A DNA stretch of 64,000 nucleotides from contig JAWKIR010000002.1 in NCBI GenBank assembly GCA_041394245.1, positions 992,001-1,056,000 of the forward strand, in the 5' to 3' direction. The DNA is from Acidimicrobiales bacterium (GTDB lineage: Bacteria > Actinomycetota > Acidimicrobiia > Acidimicrobiales > Aldehydirespiratoraceae). Each line of letters begins with the position of its first letter. The first letter of the stretch is position 1. The notes under the pieces were generated by a model. The model saw only the letters and a list, made by a program, of their open reading frames with translations, was not told where the DNA came from and did no database searches. Both the position numbers and the translations under genes were made by a program. Shown here in pieces: positions 33,450-42,178 of this stretch.

Positions 33450-35756
33450 TCAGCCTGAGGTCGTCGTGGTCGGTGGAACCGTCGTCGTAGTCGTCGGTGG
33501 TTCCGTTGTTGTTGTCGTCGTCGTGGTGGTCGAGGTCGTCGTGGGTGGATCCGTCGTCGGTGGCGGTTCCGTGGTCGTCGTCGTGGTCGTCGTGGTCGTC
33601 GTGGTGGTCGGCGGAATACAGGTGTCGAACTTGCCGTCGTCGTCTTCGTCGAACGGCACCAGCAGTGTCGGGCACCGTCCGATCGAGGGGTCGAAGACGA
33701 AGCCGGAATCCTCGCAGAAATCGACGACCCCGTCCTCGTCCTCGTCGACCTCGCTGGAGCTGTCGCCACACGGGCTGCCGACCAGCTGCTTGTAGCGGTC
33801 CTCCTCGTCGTCGGTCCGCAGCCGTTCGCCAGGCCTCGTCGGCGCCGGAGCATCGAACGATCGGGGTTCGAGATCGGCATGGTAGAACTCGTTGAACGCC
33901 TGCCAGATCGCGGCCGGAGCCGAGCCGCCGGTCACGCCGCTGCGGTAGCCGAGCTCGGGAATGCGAACGCCTCGCATCTCCACCTCGGCCAACGGATTCC
34001 CCATCCACACGGCCGTTGCGAGATAGGGCGTGTAGCCGACGAACCATGCGTTCTTGAAGGACTGGCCGGTACCGGTCTTGCCGGCCGCCGTCTGGCCCGG
34101 GATCTGTGCGCCGGTGCCGGTGCCGCCGCGCACATTCGCCTCCAGTACCGAGGTGACGAGCCGGGCCGATTGGGTCGAGATCGCCCGAGACGGGTCCGGC
34201 TCGTTGACGAAGACGATGTTGCCGGATCGGTCCTCGACCCGCTCGATGAAGATCGGGTCGACCTGAAGGCCGTCATTGGCGAACGTGGCGTACGCGGTCG
34301 CCATGTCGAGCGGTGTGATGTCGAGCGGCCCGAGCGGCATCGAGATCGGGAGCGACGAGAGATCGGCGGTCACGCCGAGCGCCCGGGCGGTGTCGGCCAC
34401 GTTCGAGAGGCCCACGATCTGACCGAGCCGGAGATAGGCGCAATTCGACGACGACAACGTCTGACTGCGGACCGTGCGGACCGAGCCGGAGCTGCCTCCA
34501 CCGAAGTTCGTGGCTCGATACGGATCGGGACTCCCGCCCGGATTGTCGAACTCGCACGGGCCGGCGCCGTTGATCTGATCGGACGGAACGATCCCCTTCT
34601 CCATCGCGGCGGCCAGAACGAACGCCTTGAACGAAGAACCTGTCGGTCTGCCGCCCTGGGTCGCGATGTTGAACTCACCGAAGCCCGGCACATCGAACCC
34701 CGGCCCCCCGATGATGGCCCGGACCTTCCCCGTTCCCGGTTCGACCGATGCCAGCGCGGCGACGAAGCCCCGGTCGTCGTCGGGGGTGAAGCGGTCGACG
34801 GCCGCCCTCGCCGCGTCGTAGGCGGCGGGGTCATAGGTCGTGTAGACCCGAAGGCCGCCGCTGAACAGGGCCTCGGCCCGCTCCTCGTCGGTCGTGCCGA
34901 GACGCGGGTCCTCCAGCAAACGACGGCGAACCTCTTCGATGAAGTAGTTGTCGGGCTGCCACTCGGACGGCACGAAGCGGGTCGTCGGGACAGGCACCGC
35001 CCGATAGCGCTCGGCATCTTCCTCGGTGATGTCGCCCGTCGCCACCAGACGACGAAGCGCGACGTCGCGCCGGTCGCGTGCCGCGATCGGGTTCAGGGTC
35101 GGATCGAAGCGCGACGGGTTCTGGATGAGGCCGGCGAGCATGGCCGCCTGCGGATAGTCGAGCTCGGCCGGGGTGATGCCGTAGTAGATCTCCGCCGCGG
35201 CGACGACGCCGTAGGCGCCGCCGCCGAAGTAGACGGTGTTGAGGTACTTCTCGAGGATCTCGTCCTTCGTGAACTGGCGTTCGAGTCGCCGTGCCAGCGC
35301 CGCCTCGGCGATCTTGCGATCGACGTCCTGGTCGTCGCCCACAACGGCGTTCTTGATCAACTGCTGGGTGATCGTCGAGCCGCCCTCCTCGATCCCGCCG
35401 GCGTTGACGTTGCGGATGAACGCACGGGCGATCGCCTTCGCATCGATGCCCGTGTGCTCGTAGAACCCCTCGTCCTCGACCGCGATGACCGCCTCGATCA
35501 TTGCCGCGCTCACGTCGTCGAGCTCGACGAGCTGTCGATTCTGCTCGCCGTACAGCACATCGAACTCGTCGCCGTTGGCGTCGTAGACGATCGTGCGCAG
35601 CGCCAACTCCTCCAGATTGATCTCGACGGCGGTCGACTCGTTGGCGCCGTAGATCTCGACGATGCGGGGCCCGAGGGCGGCGAGCGTGAACGCAACGGCG
35701 ATGCCGCCGCCGATGATCACCGTTGCGAATCGGAGGAGACCGATGAGCCCACGCAC
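33450..35756 (-). CDS. Class A penicillin-binding protein with TSP3-like tail
   Basis: A bifunctional peptidoglycan synthase, about 768 residues. Order: one TM near the N terminus; GT51 transglycosylase (EDEGFYEHTGIDAKAIARAF with catalytic Glu, GGSTITQQLIKN, RKIAEAALARRLE); transpeptidase with SxxK in TGSSFKAF, SxN in SSNCAYL and KTG in AAGKTGTGQSFKN. After it come two Asp-rich repeats (DEDEDGVVDFC, DEDDDGKFDTC) like calcium-binding thrombospondin type 3 repeats, then a Thr/Pro tail of about 50 residues. The start is uncertain: GTG 35756 is chosen before VRGLIGLLRF, and ATG 35816 is possible. It heads the operon that ends with arfB. Confidence 0.9.
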   Translation of the reverse strand: MRGLIGLLRFATVIIGGGIAVAFTLAALGPRIVEIYGANESTAVEINLEELALRTIVYDANGDEFDVLYGEQNRQLVELDDVSAAMIEAVIAVEDEGFYEHTGIDAKAIARAFIRNVNAGGIEEGGSTITQQLIKNAVVGDDQDVDRKIAEAALARRLERQFTKDEILEKYLNTVYFGGGAYGVVAAAEIYYGITPAELDYPQAAMLAGLIQNPSRFDPTLNPIAARDRRDVALRRLVATGDITEEDAERYRAVPVPTTRFVPSEWQPDNYFIEEVRRRLLEDPRLGTTDEERAEALFSGGLRVYTTYDPAAYDAARAAVDRFTPDDDRGFVAALASVEPGTGKVRAIIGGPGFDVPGFGEFNIATQGGRPTGSSFKAFVLAAAMEKGIVPSDQINGAGPCEFDNPGGSPDPYRATNFGGGSSGSVRTVRSQTLSSSNCAYLRLGQIVGLSNVADTARALGVTADLSSLPISMPLGPLDITPLDMATAYATFANDGLQVDPIFIERVEDRSGNIVFVNEPDPSRAISTQSARLVTSVLEANVRGGTGTGAQIPGQTAAGKTGTGQSFKNAWFVGYTPYLATAVWMGNPLAEVEMRGVRIPELGYRSGVTGGSAPAAIWQAFNEFYHADLEPRSFDAPAPTRPGERLRTDDEEDRYKQLVGSPCGDSSSEVDEDEDGVVDFCEDSGFVFDPSIGRCPTLLVPFDEDDDGKFDTCIPPTTTTTTTTTTTTTEPPPTTDPPTTTSTTTTTTTTTEPPTTTTTVPPTTTTSG

Positions 35757-35822
35757 CGCACCAACGGTACTGGCCGCCTCCGCGAGACGGCGGTCAGGGC
35801 ATCGAGGTGCGAACATGTCGAC

Positions 35823-36707
35823 GTGACCAGGATCGCGATCGTCGGCGGGGGGCGGGCCGCCACACTCCACGCCGAGGCGGCGATCGCCGTACCCGGCGTC
35901 GATCTGGTCGGTGTCGGCGGGCGCCCGGGAAGCGCCGGCCCGCTGGCGGAGGCGGCGCGGGTACCCGACCTCGATCTGGCCGAGATGGTGGCGCGGGCCG
36001 ACGGTCTCGTGATCGCCGTCGACCCCGACGCGGCCCCGGAGATCCTCGATCGAGTGCCGGAGGATCTGCCTGTCCTCGTCGAGTCACCCGTGCGGGTGAC
36101 CGCCCGTCGTCCCAGGGCGATGACGGCCGTCAACCTCCTGCACGCCCCCACCGTGAAGAAGGGGTTGCGGGCCATCGCCGACCTCGGCGATGTCCACCAC
36201 CTCGCGCTGCGAGGCCGGGCGATCCGCCGAGATCACGTAACAGACCTCTTCTCCGAACCCTTCGCCGGGGCGTGGCCGGTACTACTGATGGCGGGCGGCG
36301 CAGCTGCGCTGTCGGTTGCCGCGACGCTCCACGATGCCCAGGCGACGGCCAGCGTCACCCTGACCGACGGACGCACGGTGACGGCCGCGCTGGAGTGGGT
36401 CGGATCAGACCGCGACGAGTACACCCCGGACGCATTCACCGAGCTCGAGGCGGCGAGTGCCACGGGGGTGGCAACCATCGGGCTGTGGCCGCTCCCCACC
36501 CTCGAACTCGACGGCCGCGCCGTGGCCACGAGCGACGAACACCCGCTCGTCGCGCTCGGCTTCGTCGAGCAGATGCGGCGCTTCGCCGCCGTCTGCGACG
36601 GGCGCAGCGAACCCTGGCCGTCACTCGACGTGGGACTGGGCGTGACCTCGCTGACCCGGGCGGCCGGACGGAGCGCCGCCGCCGGCGGATCGCCGGTCGA
36701 CCTCTGA
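35823..36707 (+). CDS. Gfo/Idh/MocA-like oxidoreductase
   Basis: A 294-residue protein whose N-terminal half is a Rossmann NAD(P) domain: RIAIVGGGRAATLHAEAAIA, then VGVGGRPGSA, VIAVDPDAAPEI and LPVLVESPVR. The last motif corresponds to the EKP segment of the Gfo/Idh/MocA family, but its lysine is absent (ESP), so catalysis is uncertain. A C-terminal alpha/beta domain contains the conserved-looking EWVGSDRDEYTPD and a typical late IxFVEQMRRFAAVCDG helix. The GTG start at 35823 is divergent from the PBP gene. It may act as a scaffold or as an unusual dehydrogenase. Confidence 0.72.
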   Translation: MTRIAIVGGGRAATLHAEAAIAVPGVDLVGVGGRPGSAGPLAEAARVPDLDLAEMVARADGLVIAVDPDAAPEILDRVPEDLPVLVESPVRVTARRPRAMTAVNLLHAPTVKKGLRAIADLGDVHHLALRGRAIRRDHVTDLFSEPFAGAWPVLLMAGGAAALSVAATLHDAQATASVTLTDGRTVTAALEWVGSDRDEYTPDAFTELEAASATGVATIGLWPLPTLELDGRAVATSDEHPLVALGFVEQMRRFAAVCDGRSEPWPSLDVGLGVTSLTRAAGRSAAAGGSPVDL

Positions 36708-36709
36708 CC

Positions 36710-38494
36710 TCAGCCGTAGGCCGCCTCGTGACGCCCGAGGGCGACGAGCCGCCGGTCGATCGTGAGGAACTCGATCACCGGATCGAGTGGCGCGTCGGTC
36801 GGGTCGTCGAACGCCAACCCGAGCCGGACGCCCCCTTCGGGGTCGGCATGACGGTGGGCGATCCGGACCAGCGCCGAGACGTTGCGCCACGCGCCGTCGG
36901 CGTCGGGAATCCGGAACGCGACGGTGGTGACATCGTCGACATCCGGGATGCTGTCGGCGGTCGCGGGCACGACGATGCCGGCACCGCCCGTCGACAGGTC
37001 GACGAGTTGACCCTCGATCTCCTCGATGCGGCAGGTGACCAGGCCGAGCCGCACCCGCTGGTTCGACCGCCGCTGGTGACGGACCACGGCATCGAACAAC
37101 ACCTCCATCGCGACGGCGAGGAATCCGAGGGTGAGGGCGAAGGCGATCACGGCAGCGGACACCGGAAGACGGTTCGTCCAGTCCCGCCACACGGAGACGG
37201 CCCCGATGATGACGGCGACGTCGAGCACCAGAATCATCGCGACGAGTGCCCCCAGCCCGGCTCGGTTCGCTCGATGGCTGAGGTTGCCGAGCGGCATGAG
37301 ATCGACGCCGAGCGAGCGCAGGTCGCTGCGCAGGATCGACAACGGTCCCAGACGGCCCCGGCCGAACTGACGGTGTGCCCACCACCGAAGCAGGTAGCTC
37401 GGGCCGGCCAGCGCGGCGAGAACGGGCACCGACGCGTGCATCGGCACCCGGCCGAACGCCAGGGTGAGGACTGCGCCGGCGACGAGGAGCACCCGCTGCA
37501 GGGCGGCGATCGTGGGCACGAGGGCCTCGAGGTGGGCCAGCTGCGCCGGGCGCGGAATGCCCCGGAGATCGTTCGGACCGAGGGCCCGCAACGCCCGGGC
37601 GGCTCGGCCATGGCGTCGGGCCAGGCTCTCACCGAGGCCGTGCGGCCCCCGCACCCGGGCGAGGGTCAGCGGCAGGTGGGTCACGATCATGCCGCTGCGG
37701 ATCACGTCGAGCCCGACCCTTCGTGCATCGTCGAGCATGTGGCCCGCGCCGACCGAGTCCAACCGGGCGAGCGCGCTACGCCGCACCAGCACCGGACCGT
37801 CGCCGTACCAGGGAACCGATCCCCGGGCGGCGAGCCGCGGCCGGACGACCTGCTGCTCGAACGGCTCGAGTGACCAGTGCCCGTCGGGGTCGTACTCGAA
37901 GGACGTGGGATCGGCCTCTTCGATCCCCACCTGGATGACGGCGATGTCGGGCGACGAGCAACGCGCCGCGGCAACCGACACGAGGTCCGGCATCGGAAGG
38001 TCGCCGGACCGCAGGAGGAGCACCCAGCTCGTCCCCGAGGACATCACCGCTTCGTCGAACCCGGTCGACGGGTCGACCACGGTCGCGTGGAGACGCTCGG
38101 CGACGGTACGCAGTCGCCGCGAGTCGTCGCCGTCGACGACCGACACCCGATCGATTCCGGCGACACGACGCAGGGCGACCAGGGTGGTGCGGAGCTCGTC
38201 GACCGATGTCCCGGTCGCGTCGATGACTGCCGCGATGTCGGGCATCGGTGCGCCGGGCGACACGACGACCTCGATCGGCTGGTCGCGAGCCGAGTGGACC
38301 CGTGCCGCGAACACGACGACGGCGAGAACCTCGGCCGTGAACAGGACGGCCGCGGTCGGTGCGTCGGCGCCGCCGAGGGTGAAGACGGCGCGCCACAGCA
38401 GATAGACGACAGACCACGCCAGGGCGACACGGGCAGCGAGGTCGACGACACGTTCGTCGGTCGAGCTGGTGCGCGCGAAGGGATCCACGACCAT
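36710..38494 (-). CDS. Glycosyltransferase-like membrane protein with PilZ domain
   Basis: About 594 residues in a BcsA-like order: two TM helices near the N terminus, a GT-A-like cytoplasmic domain, a TM block (about 330-480 of the longest frame), and a C-terminal PilZ domain. The PilZ c-di-GMP motifs look intact (RRSNQRVRLGL and DLSTGGAGI). The GT domain appears degenerate: the DxD position reads LRSGDLPMPD, the ED motif reads MLDDARRVG, and QRxRW is replaced by RRHGRAARA. ATG 38494 is chosen because the longer frame runs into the cspA terminator. It may be a c-di-GMP-responsive envelope protein rather than an active polymerase (inference). Confidence 0.75.
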   Translation of the reverse strand: MVVDPFARTSSTDERVVDLAARVALAWSVVYLLWRAVFTLGGADAPTAAVLFTAEVLAVVVFAARVHSARDQPIEVVVSPGAPMPDIAAVIDATGTSVDELRTTLVALRRVAGIDRVSVVDGDDSRRLRTVAERLHATVVDPSTGFDEAVMSSGTSWVLLLRSGDLPMPDLVSVAAARCSSPDIAVIQVGIEEADPTSFEYDPDGHWSLEPFEQQVVRPRLAARGSVPWYGDGPVLVRRSALARLDSVGAGHMLDDARRVGLDVIRSGMIVTHLPLTLARVRGPHGLGESLARRHGRAARALRALGPNDLRGIPRPAQLAHLEALVPTIAALQRVLLVAGAVLTLAFGRVPMHASVPVLAALAGPSYLLRWWAHRQFGRGRLGPLSILRSDLRSLGVDLMPLGNLSHRANRAGLGALVAMILVLDVAVIIGAVSVWRDWTNRLPVSAAVIAFALTLGFLAVAMEVLFDAVVRHQRRSNQRVRLGLVTCRIEEIEGQLVDLSTGGAGIVVPATADSIPDVDDVTTVAFRIPDADGAWRNVSALVRIAHRHADPEGGVRLGLAFDDPTDAPLDPVIEFLTIDRRLVALGRHEAAYG

Positions 38495-38567
38495 CCCGTC
38501 GGAAGCGACGGGTCGAAGTGAAGGACCGTCGCCGCCGGTGTTGTCCGCGACCTCGGCCGAGAACGAG

Positions 38568-38594
38568 AACGGCACCCCGGACCGGGGTGCCGTT
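38568..38594 (-). terminator. Hairpin terminator downstream of cspA
   Basis: A perfect 13-base inverted repeat (AACGGCACCCCGG / CCGGGGTGCCGTT) with a one-base loop lies 31 bases after the cspA stop. The following pyrimidine run on the minus strand is weak. It likely ends cspA transcription. Confidence 0.75.
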
Positions 38595-38625
38595 TCGTAC
38601 CTTCGAGAGGCGGACGATCAGGTGC

Positions 38626-38826
38626 TCAGATGACCTTCACGCCGAGGGCTTCGTCGCCCTTGCGGCCCGGACCGACCTCGAATTCGACCTTCTGGCCCTC
38701 TTCGAGAGTTCGGAAACCCGAGCCGTCGATGTTGGAGAAGTGAACGAAGACGTCGTCGCCGTCTTCCCGGGAGATGAACCCGTATCCCTTCTCGTTGTTG
38801 AAGAACTTCACTGTGCCCGTCGGCAT
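38626..38826 (-). CDS. cspA: Cold-shock protein CspA family
   Basis: A 66-residue OB-fold RNA chaperone that melts mRNA structure. The ribonucleoprotein motifs are visible: RNP1 as KGYGFISR and RNP2 as VFVHFS, with the starting GTVKFFNNEKGYGFI. Length is exactly that of actinobacterial CspA/CspB. A strong Shine-Dalgarno (GAAAGGAAT) lies just upstream of the ATG. A hairpin follows the gene. The 127-base gap to the divergent carboxylase gene should hold its promoter and cold-shock 5' leader. Confidence 0.96.
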   Translation of the reverse strand: MPTGTVKFFNNEKGYGFISREDGDDVFVHFSNIDGSGFRTLEEGQKVEFEVGPGRKGDEALGVKVI

Positions 38827-38953
38827 TGGGCATTCCTTTCGATTACCGCCGGACTCAAAGTGAGCCTGGCGTCGTCAGCCTAGAGAAAATCGGACACGAA
38901 CCGGCATCAGGTCGTCTTGGAACGCGAGTCGACCCTCCGCGAGACTCCGCGCG

Positions 38954-40792
38954 ATGGACACCCACGCCGCAGCTGCGCCCTCCGACTGCACGATCGTCGA
39001 GCTGCGGGTCGCCGTCGGCGACGAGGTGGCCGCCGGCGACGTGCTCGCGGTGGTGGAGGTGATGAAGATCGAGCAGATGGTGAACGCGGACGCCGATGGG
39101 ATCGTGGCGACGATCGAGACCGAGGTCGGTGACGTCCTTGCCAAGGGTGCCGTCATCGCCACGGTGACCGCCGGCGCGATCACGCCGCGGTCGCCGACCA
39201 CCCGCCGCGCCGACCCCGACGCCGACCCCGACACCGACCGGGAGCGTGCGGATCTTGCCGAGCTGCGGGAACGACGGGCGATGCTCGACGACACCGCCCG
39301 ACCCGACGCCGTCGCGAAGGTCCACGCCCGCGGGCGACGCACCGCTCGCGAGAACCTCCGTGACCTGGTCGACGAAGGCAGCTTCGAGGAGTACGGCTCG
39401 TTCATGTACGCCGCGCAGACGGCGCGTCGTGAACGCGACGACCTGATCGCCAACACGCCGGGCGACGGGATCGTGGGCGGGATCGGCCGGATCAACGGCG
39501 ATCGGTTCCCCGACGAGACGAGCCGCTGCGCCGTGATGTCCTACGACTACACCGTGCTGGCCGGCACCCAGGGCTACCGGGGCCACCAGAAGAAGGACCG
39601 GCTCTTCGACATCTGTGAACGGCTGCGGCTCCCTCTCGTCTTGTTCGCCGAGGGCGGCGGTGGTCGACCCGGCGACACCGACATCCCGACGGTCGCCGGG
39701 CTCACCGTCCCTTCGTTCGCGGCGATCTCACGGCTGAGCGGGCTCGTCCCCACCGTCGCCGTCGTCTCCGGACGCTGCTTCGCCGGCAACGCGGCACTCG
39801 CCGGAGTCTGCGACGTCATCATCGCAACCCCCGACGCCAACCTCGGCATGGCCGGGCCGGCGATGATCGAGGGCGGCGGTCTGGGTGTGTTCGCTCCCGA
39901 GGAGATCGGACCCGTCGACGTGCAGACGGCCAACGGGGTCATCGACGTGCTGGTCGACGACGACGCCGCGGCCGTCGCCGCGGTGAAGCACTATCTGTCG
40001 TTCTTCCAGGGCCGGGTCGAGACGTGGGACTGCGCCGACCAGGCCGAGCTGCGCGACGTCGTTCCGGAGCGCCGCAAACGCGCCTACGACGTCAGGGAGG
40101 TCATCCGCGTGATGACCGACGTCGGCTCGCCGCTCGAGCTCAGGCCCACATTCGGTGAGGGCATGATCACCACGCTGGCTCGCATCGAGGGCCGGCCCGT
40201 CGGCATCCTCGCGAACAACCCGTTGCATCTCGGCGGAGCGATCGACGCGAACGGCGCCGACAAGGCATCGAGATTCATGCAGCTGTGCGACGGACACGGA
40301 CTGCCGCTCCTCTTCCTCTGTGACACGCCCGGGTTCATGGTCGGTCCCGAGGCCGAGAAGCAGGCGCAGGTGCGCCGTTTCGGGCGCATGTTCGTGGTCG
40401 GGGCAAGCCTCCGCGTCCCTTTCGCAACCGTGGTGCTGCGCAAGGCGGTCGGACTCGGTGCCCAGGCGATGGCGGGCGGCAGCTTCCATGCCCCGCTGAT
40501 GACGGTCGCCTGGCCGACCGGCGAGGTGAGCGGCATGGGCATCGAGGGCGCCGTGACCCTCGGGGCGCGTCGCGAACTCGAGGCCATCGAGGATCCCGAC
40601 GAGCGGGCGGCGGCATTCGACGCGCGCGTGCAGGCGATGTACCAGCGATCGAAGGCCCTCAACGCCGCTGCGCACCACGAGGTCGACGACGTCATCGACC
40701 CGGCCGACACCCGCCGCCGGATCGTGAACCTCCTGCGGAGCACACCCGCCGACCCCGAACGGATGCCCCGCCCCCACATCGACACCTGGTAG
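38954..40792 (+). CDS. Biotin-carrier / acyl-CoA carboxyltransferase fusion
   Basis: A 612-residue fusion. Residues 1-72 form a biotinyl domain (VGDEVAAGDVLAVVEVMKIE, predicted biotin-Lys38; the usual MKM reads MKI), then a Asp/Pro linker to about 95. From about 100 onward lies a two-half carboxyltransferase: EYGSFMYAAQTARRERDDLI, GVCDVIIATPDANLGMAGPA and LCDTPGFMVGPEAEKQAQVR. The enzyme would move carboxyl from biotin to an acyl-CoA such as acetyl- or propionyl-CoA. Carrier and carboxyltransferase are normally separate chains, with the carrier fused to biotin carboxylase. No biotin carboxylase is in the window. Confidence 0.88.
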   Translation: MDTHAAAAPSDCTIVELRVAVGDEVAAGDVLAVVEVMKIEQMVNADADGIVATIETEVGDVLAKGAVIATVTAGAITPRSPTTRRADPDADPDTDRERADLAELRERRAMLDDTARPDAVAKVHARGRRTARENLRDLVDEGSFEEYGSFMYAAQTARRERDDLIANTPGDGIVGGIGRINGDRFPDETSRCAVMSYDYTVLAGTQGYRGHQKKDRLFDICERLRLPLVLFAEGGGGRPGDTDIPTVAGLTVPSFAAISRLSGLVPTVAVVSGRCFAGNAALAGVCDVIIATPDANLGMAGPAMIEGGGLGVFAPEEIGPVDVQTANGVIDVLVDDDAAAVAAVKHYLSFFQGRVETWDCADQAELRDVVPERRKRAYDVREVIRVMTDVGSPLELRPTFGEGMITTLARIEGRPVGILANNPLHLGGAIDANGADKASRFMQLCDGHGLPLLFLCDTPGFMVGPEAEKQAQVRRFGRMFVVGASLRVPFATVVLRKAVGLGAQAMAGGSFHAPLMTVAWPTGEVSGMGIEGAVTLGARRELEAIEDPDERAAAFDARVQAMYQRSKALNAAAHHEVDDVIDPADTRRRIVNLLRSTPADPERMPRPHIDTW

Positions 40793-40808
40793 CGGTCGGC
40801 GACGACTG

Positions 40809-41753
40809 TCAGGTGGCGGCTCGGAACGCCGCCACCATCTCCGCGATTCGTTCCTCGGCGTCGGCCGCATCGGGCGCGAGGCGCAGCATCGCCCGGAAGT
40901 CGGTGACTCCAGCCGCGGCGAGATCGCCGACACCGGCCATCGAGCCGGCAAAATCGGGAACACCCGCATCGTCGGTCGCGATGGGCAGGTTGGCGACGAC
41001 CTCGATGTCGTCGGGATCGCGACCCTCGGCGGCCACGGCGGCCCGCATCTTCTCGATGCCGGTAGGGAGATCGGCGGCGTCGGGGCCCCACGGGATCCAC
41101 CCCTGTCCGAACCGGGCGAGGCGCCGCATCGAACGGGGATTGACGGTGCCGCTCACCCAGATCGGGACACCGCCGGGCTGCACGGGCTTCGGCATCTGGT
41201 GGATGCCGTCGAACGTGAGCCGGTCGGAGCTGATCGATGCCCGTTCCTCACGCCACAACGTCTGGATGACCTCGAGGGTGTGATCGAGCTGGGCGCCGCG
41301 GTCGGCGAAGTCCAGACCGGCCGCCTCGTACTCCTCGGCCTGCCACCCGACCCCGACGCCGAGGTCGAGACGGCCGCCGCTGAGCACGTCGATCGTCGAC
41401 GCCATCTTCGCGAGCACGACCGGGCGCCGCAGCGCTGCCAGGAGGATGTTGGTCGTGAAGCGCAGGCGCGTCGTCACCGCGGTCAGATGGGCGATGGTCG
41501 TGAGCGGTTCGAGCCAGTGGCCGTCGGGCCCGGTCGGCTGCTTGCCACCGGCCGTGCCCCCCGCTTTCGGGTCGCCATAGGCATCGAGTCGCTCCCCGAA
41601 CGCCACATGATCCGACACCGCGATCCGGTCGAGCCCGGCCGCGTCGGCCGCCTTGACCCGGGCGGTGAGGTGCGCCCACCCTCCCGGGTCGTCGGCCGAG
41701 AAGGTGACGAGGGTCATCGAGATCTTCGGTGTGACAGAGATTCTCGGTGTCAT
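40809..41753 (-). CDS. LLM-class F420-dependent oxidoreductase
   Basis: A 314-residue TIM-barrel oxidoreductase of the luciferase-like family. Seen: ISMTLVTFSADDPGGWAHLT, AVSDHVAFGERLDAYGD, TTIAHLTAVTTRLRFTTNIL, the characteristic SGGRLDLGVGVGWQAEEYEA and VPIWVSGTVNPRSMRRLARF. F420 rather than FMN use is typical for this subgroup in actinobacteria but not provable here. Substrate unknown. ATG 41753 is chosen at the domain start. The gene overlaps the DoxX-like gene upstream by four bases, so the two are coupled, and the next gene overlaps as well, giving a three-gene unit. Confidence 0.87.
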   Translation of the reverse strand: MTPRISVTPKISMTLVTFSADDPGGWAHLTARVKAADAAGLDRIAVSDHVAFGERLDAYGDPKAGGTAGGKQPTGPDGHWLEPLTTIAHLTAVTTRLRFTTNILLAALRRPVVLAKMASTIDVLSGGRLDLGVGVGWQAEEYEAAGLDFADRGAQLDHTLEVIQTLWREERASISSDRLTFDGIHQMPKPVQPGGVPIWVSGTVNPRSMRRLARFGQGWIPWGPDAADLPTGIEKMRAAVAAEGRDPDDIEVVANLPIATDDAGVPDFAGSMAGVGDLAAAGVTDFRAMLRLAPDAADAEERIAEMVAAFRAAT

Positions 41754-42178
41754 GCGGACACATCCTGTGTGAGAGAGACGCGGCGGGTGTGACGCCACAC
41801 CAGCGCCGCGAAGACGAACTGAACCGGAAGTCGGACGAGATTGCGCGTCCGGACGCCCTCGGCGTTCTCGACCCGCTCCATGCGCCCGTCGTCGCCCGGT
41901 GACATGTCGACATCGTGGAGATACATGTCGACGTTGGCGGGAAAGACCCCGGCCAGGATGCCGAGGAGCCCGAACGCCGCCCATCGGCGGGTCCGTCGGG
42001 GGAACATTGCCAAGCCACAGACGATCTCGGCGGCGCCCGAGGCCTGGTTGGCGAACTTCGGATTCGGGAACCAGCGGGGAACGATCGCCTCGAAGAAGTC
42101 GGGTCGCGCGAAGTGCGCAGACCCGGCCCCGGCGAACATCGCGCCGATCACCCGTGCGGAACGGTCGGATGCGGTCAT
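41750..42178 (-). CDS. DoxX-like membrane protein
   Basis: A 142-residue four-helix membrane protein. Seen: the first helix with AMFAGAGSAHFARPDFFEAI, the internal ASGAAEIVCGLAMFP, FGLLGILAGVFPANVDMYLH and a final helix with FVFAALVWRHTRR. The GxxHF...P(x)FF(x) I pattern and the following helices match DoxX/DoxD-family proteins, whose physiological role is poorly defined (thiosulfate or redox-linked in some cases). ATG 42178 is chosen; it overlaps the SCO6745-like gene upstream by four bases. Confidence 0.78.
   Translation of the reverse strand: MTASDRSARVIGAMFAGAGSAHFARPDFFEAIVPRWFPNPKFANQASGAAEIVCGLAMFPRRTRRWAAFGLLGILAGVFPANVDMYLHDVDMSPGDDGRMERVENAEGVRTRNLVRLPVQFVFAALVWRHTRRVSLTQDVSA

Noticed and set aside
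33450..33620. GTC/GTG-rich low-complexity tract as a structural DNA element
   Set aside because: It is the coding sequence of the Thr-rich tail of the penicillin-binding protein.
33879..35822. Plus-strand frame of several hundred codons upstream of the oxidoreductase start
   Set aside because: It is antisense to the penicillin-binding protein, whose motifs are unmistakable; only the part from 35823 reads as real protein.
38827..38953. Riboswitch between cspA and the carboxylase fusion
   Set aside because: The gap is short and I see no recognisable aptamer; a divergent promoter and cold-shock leader explain it.
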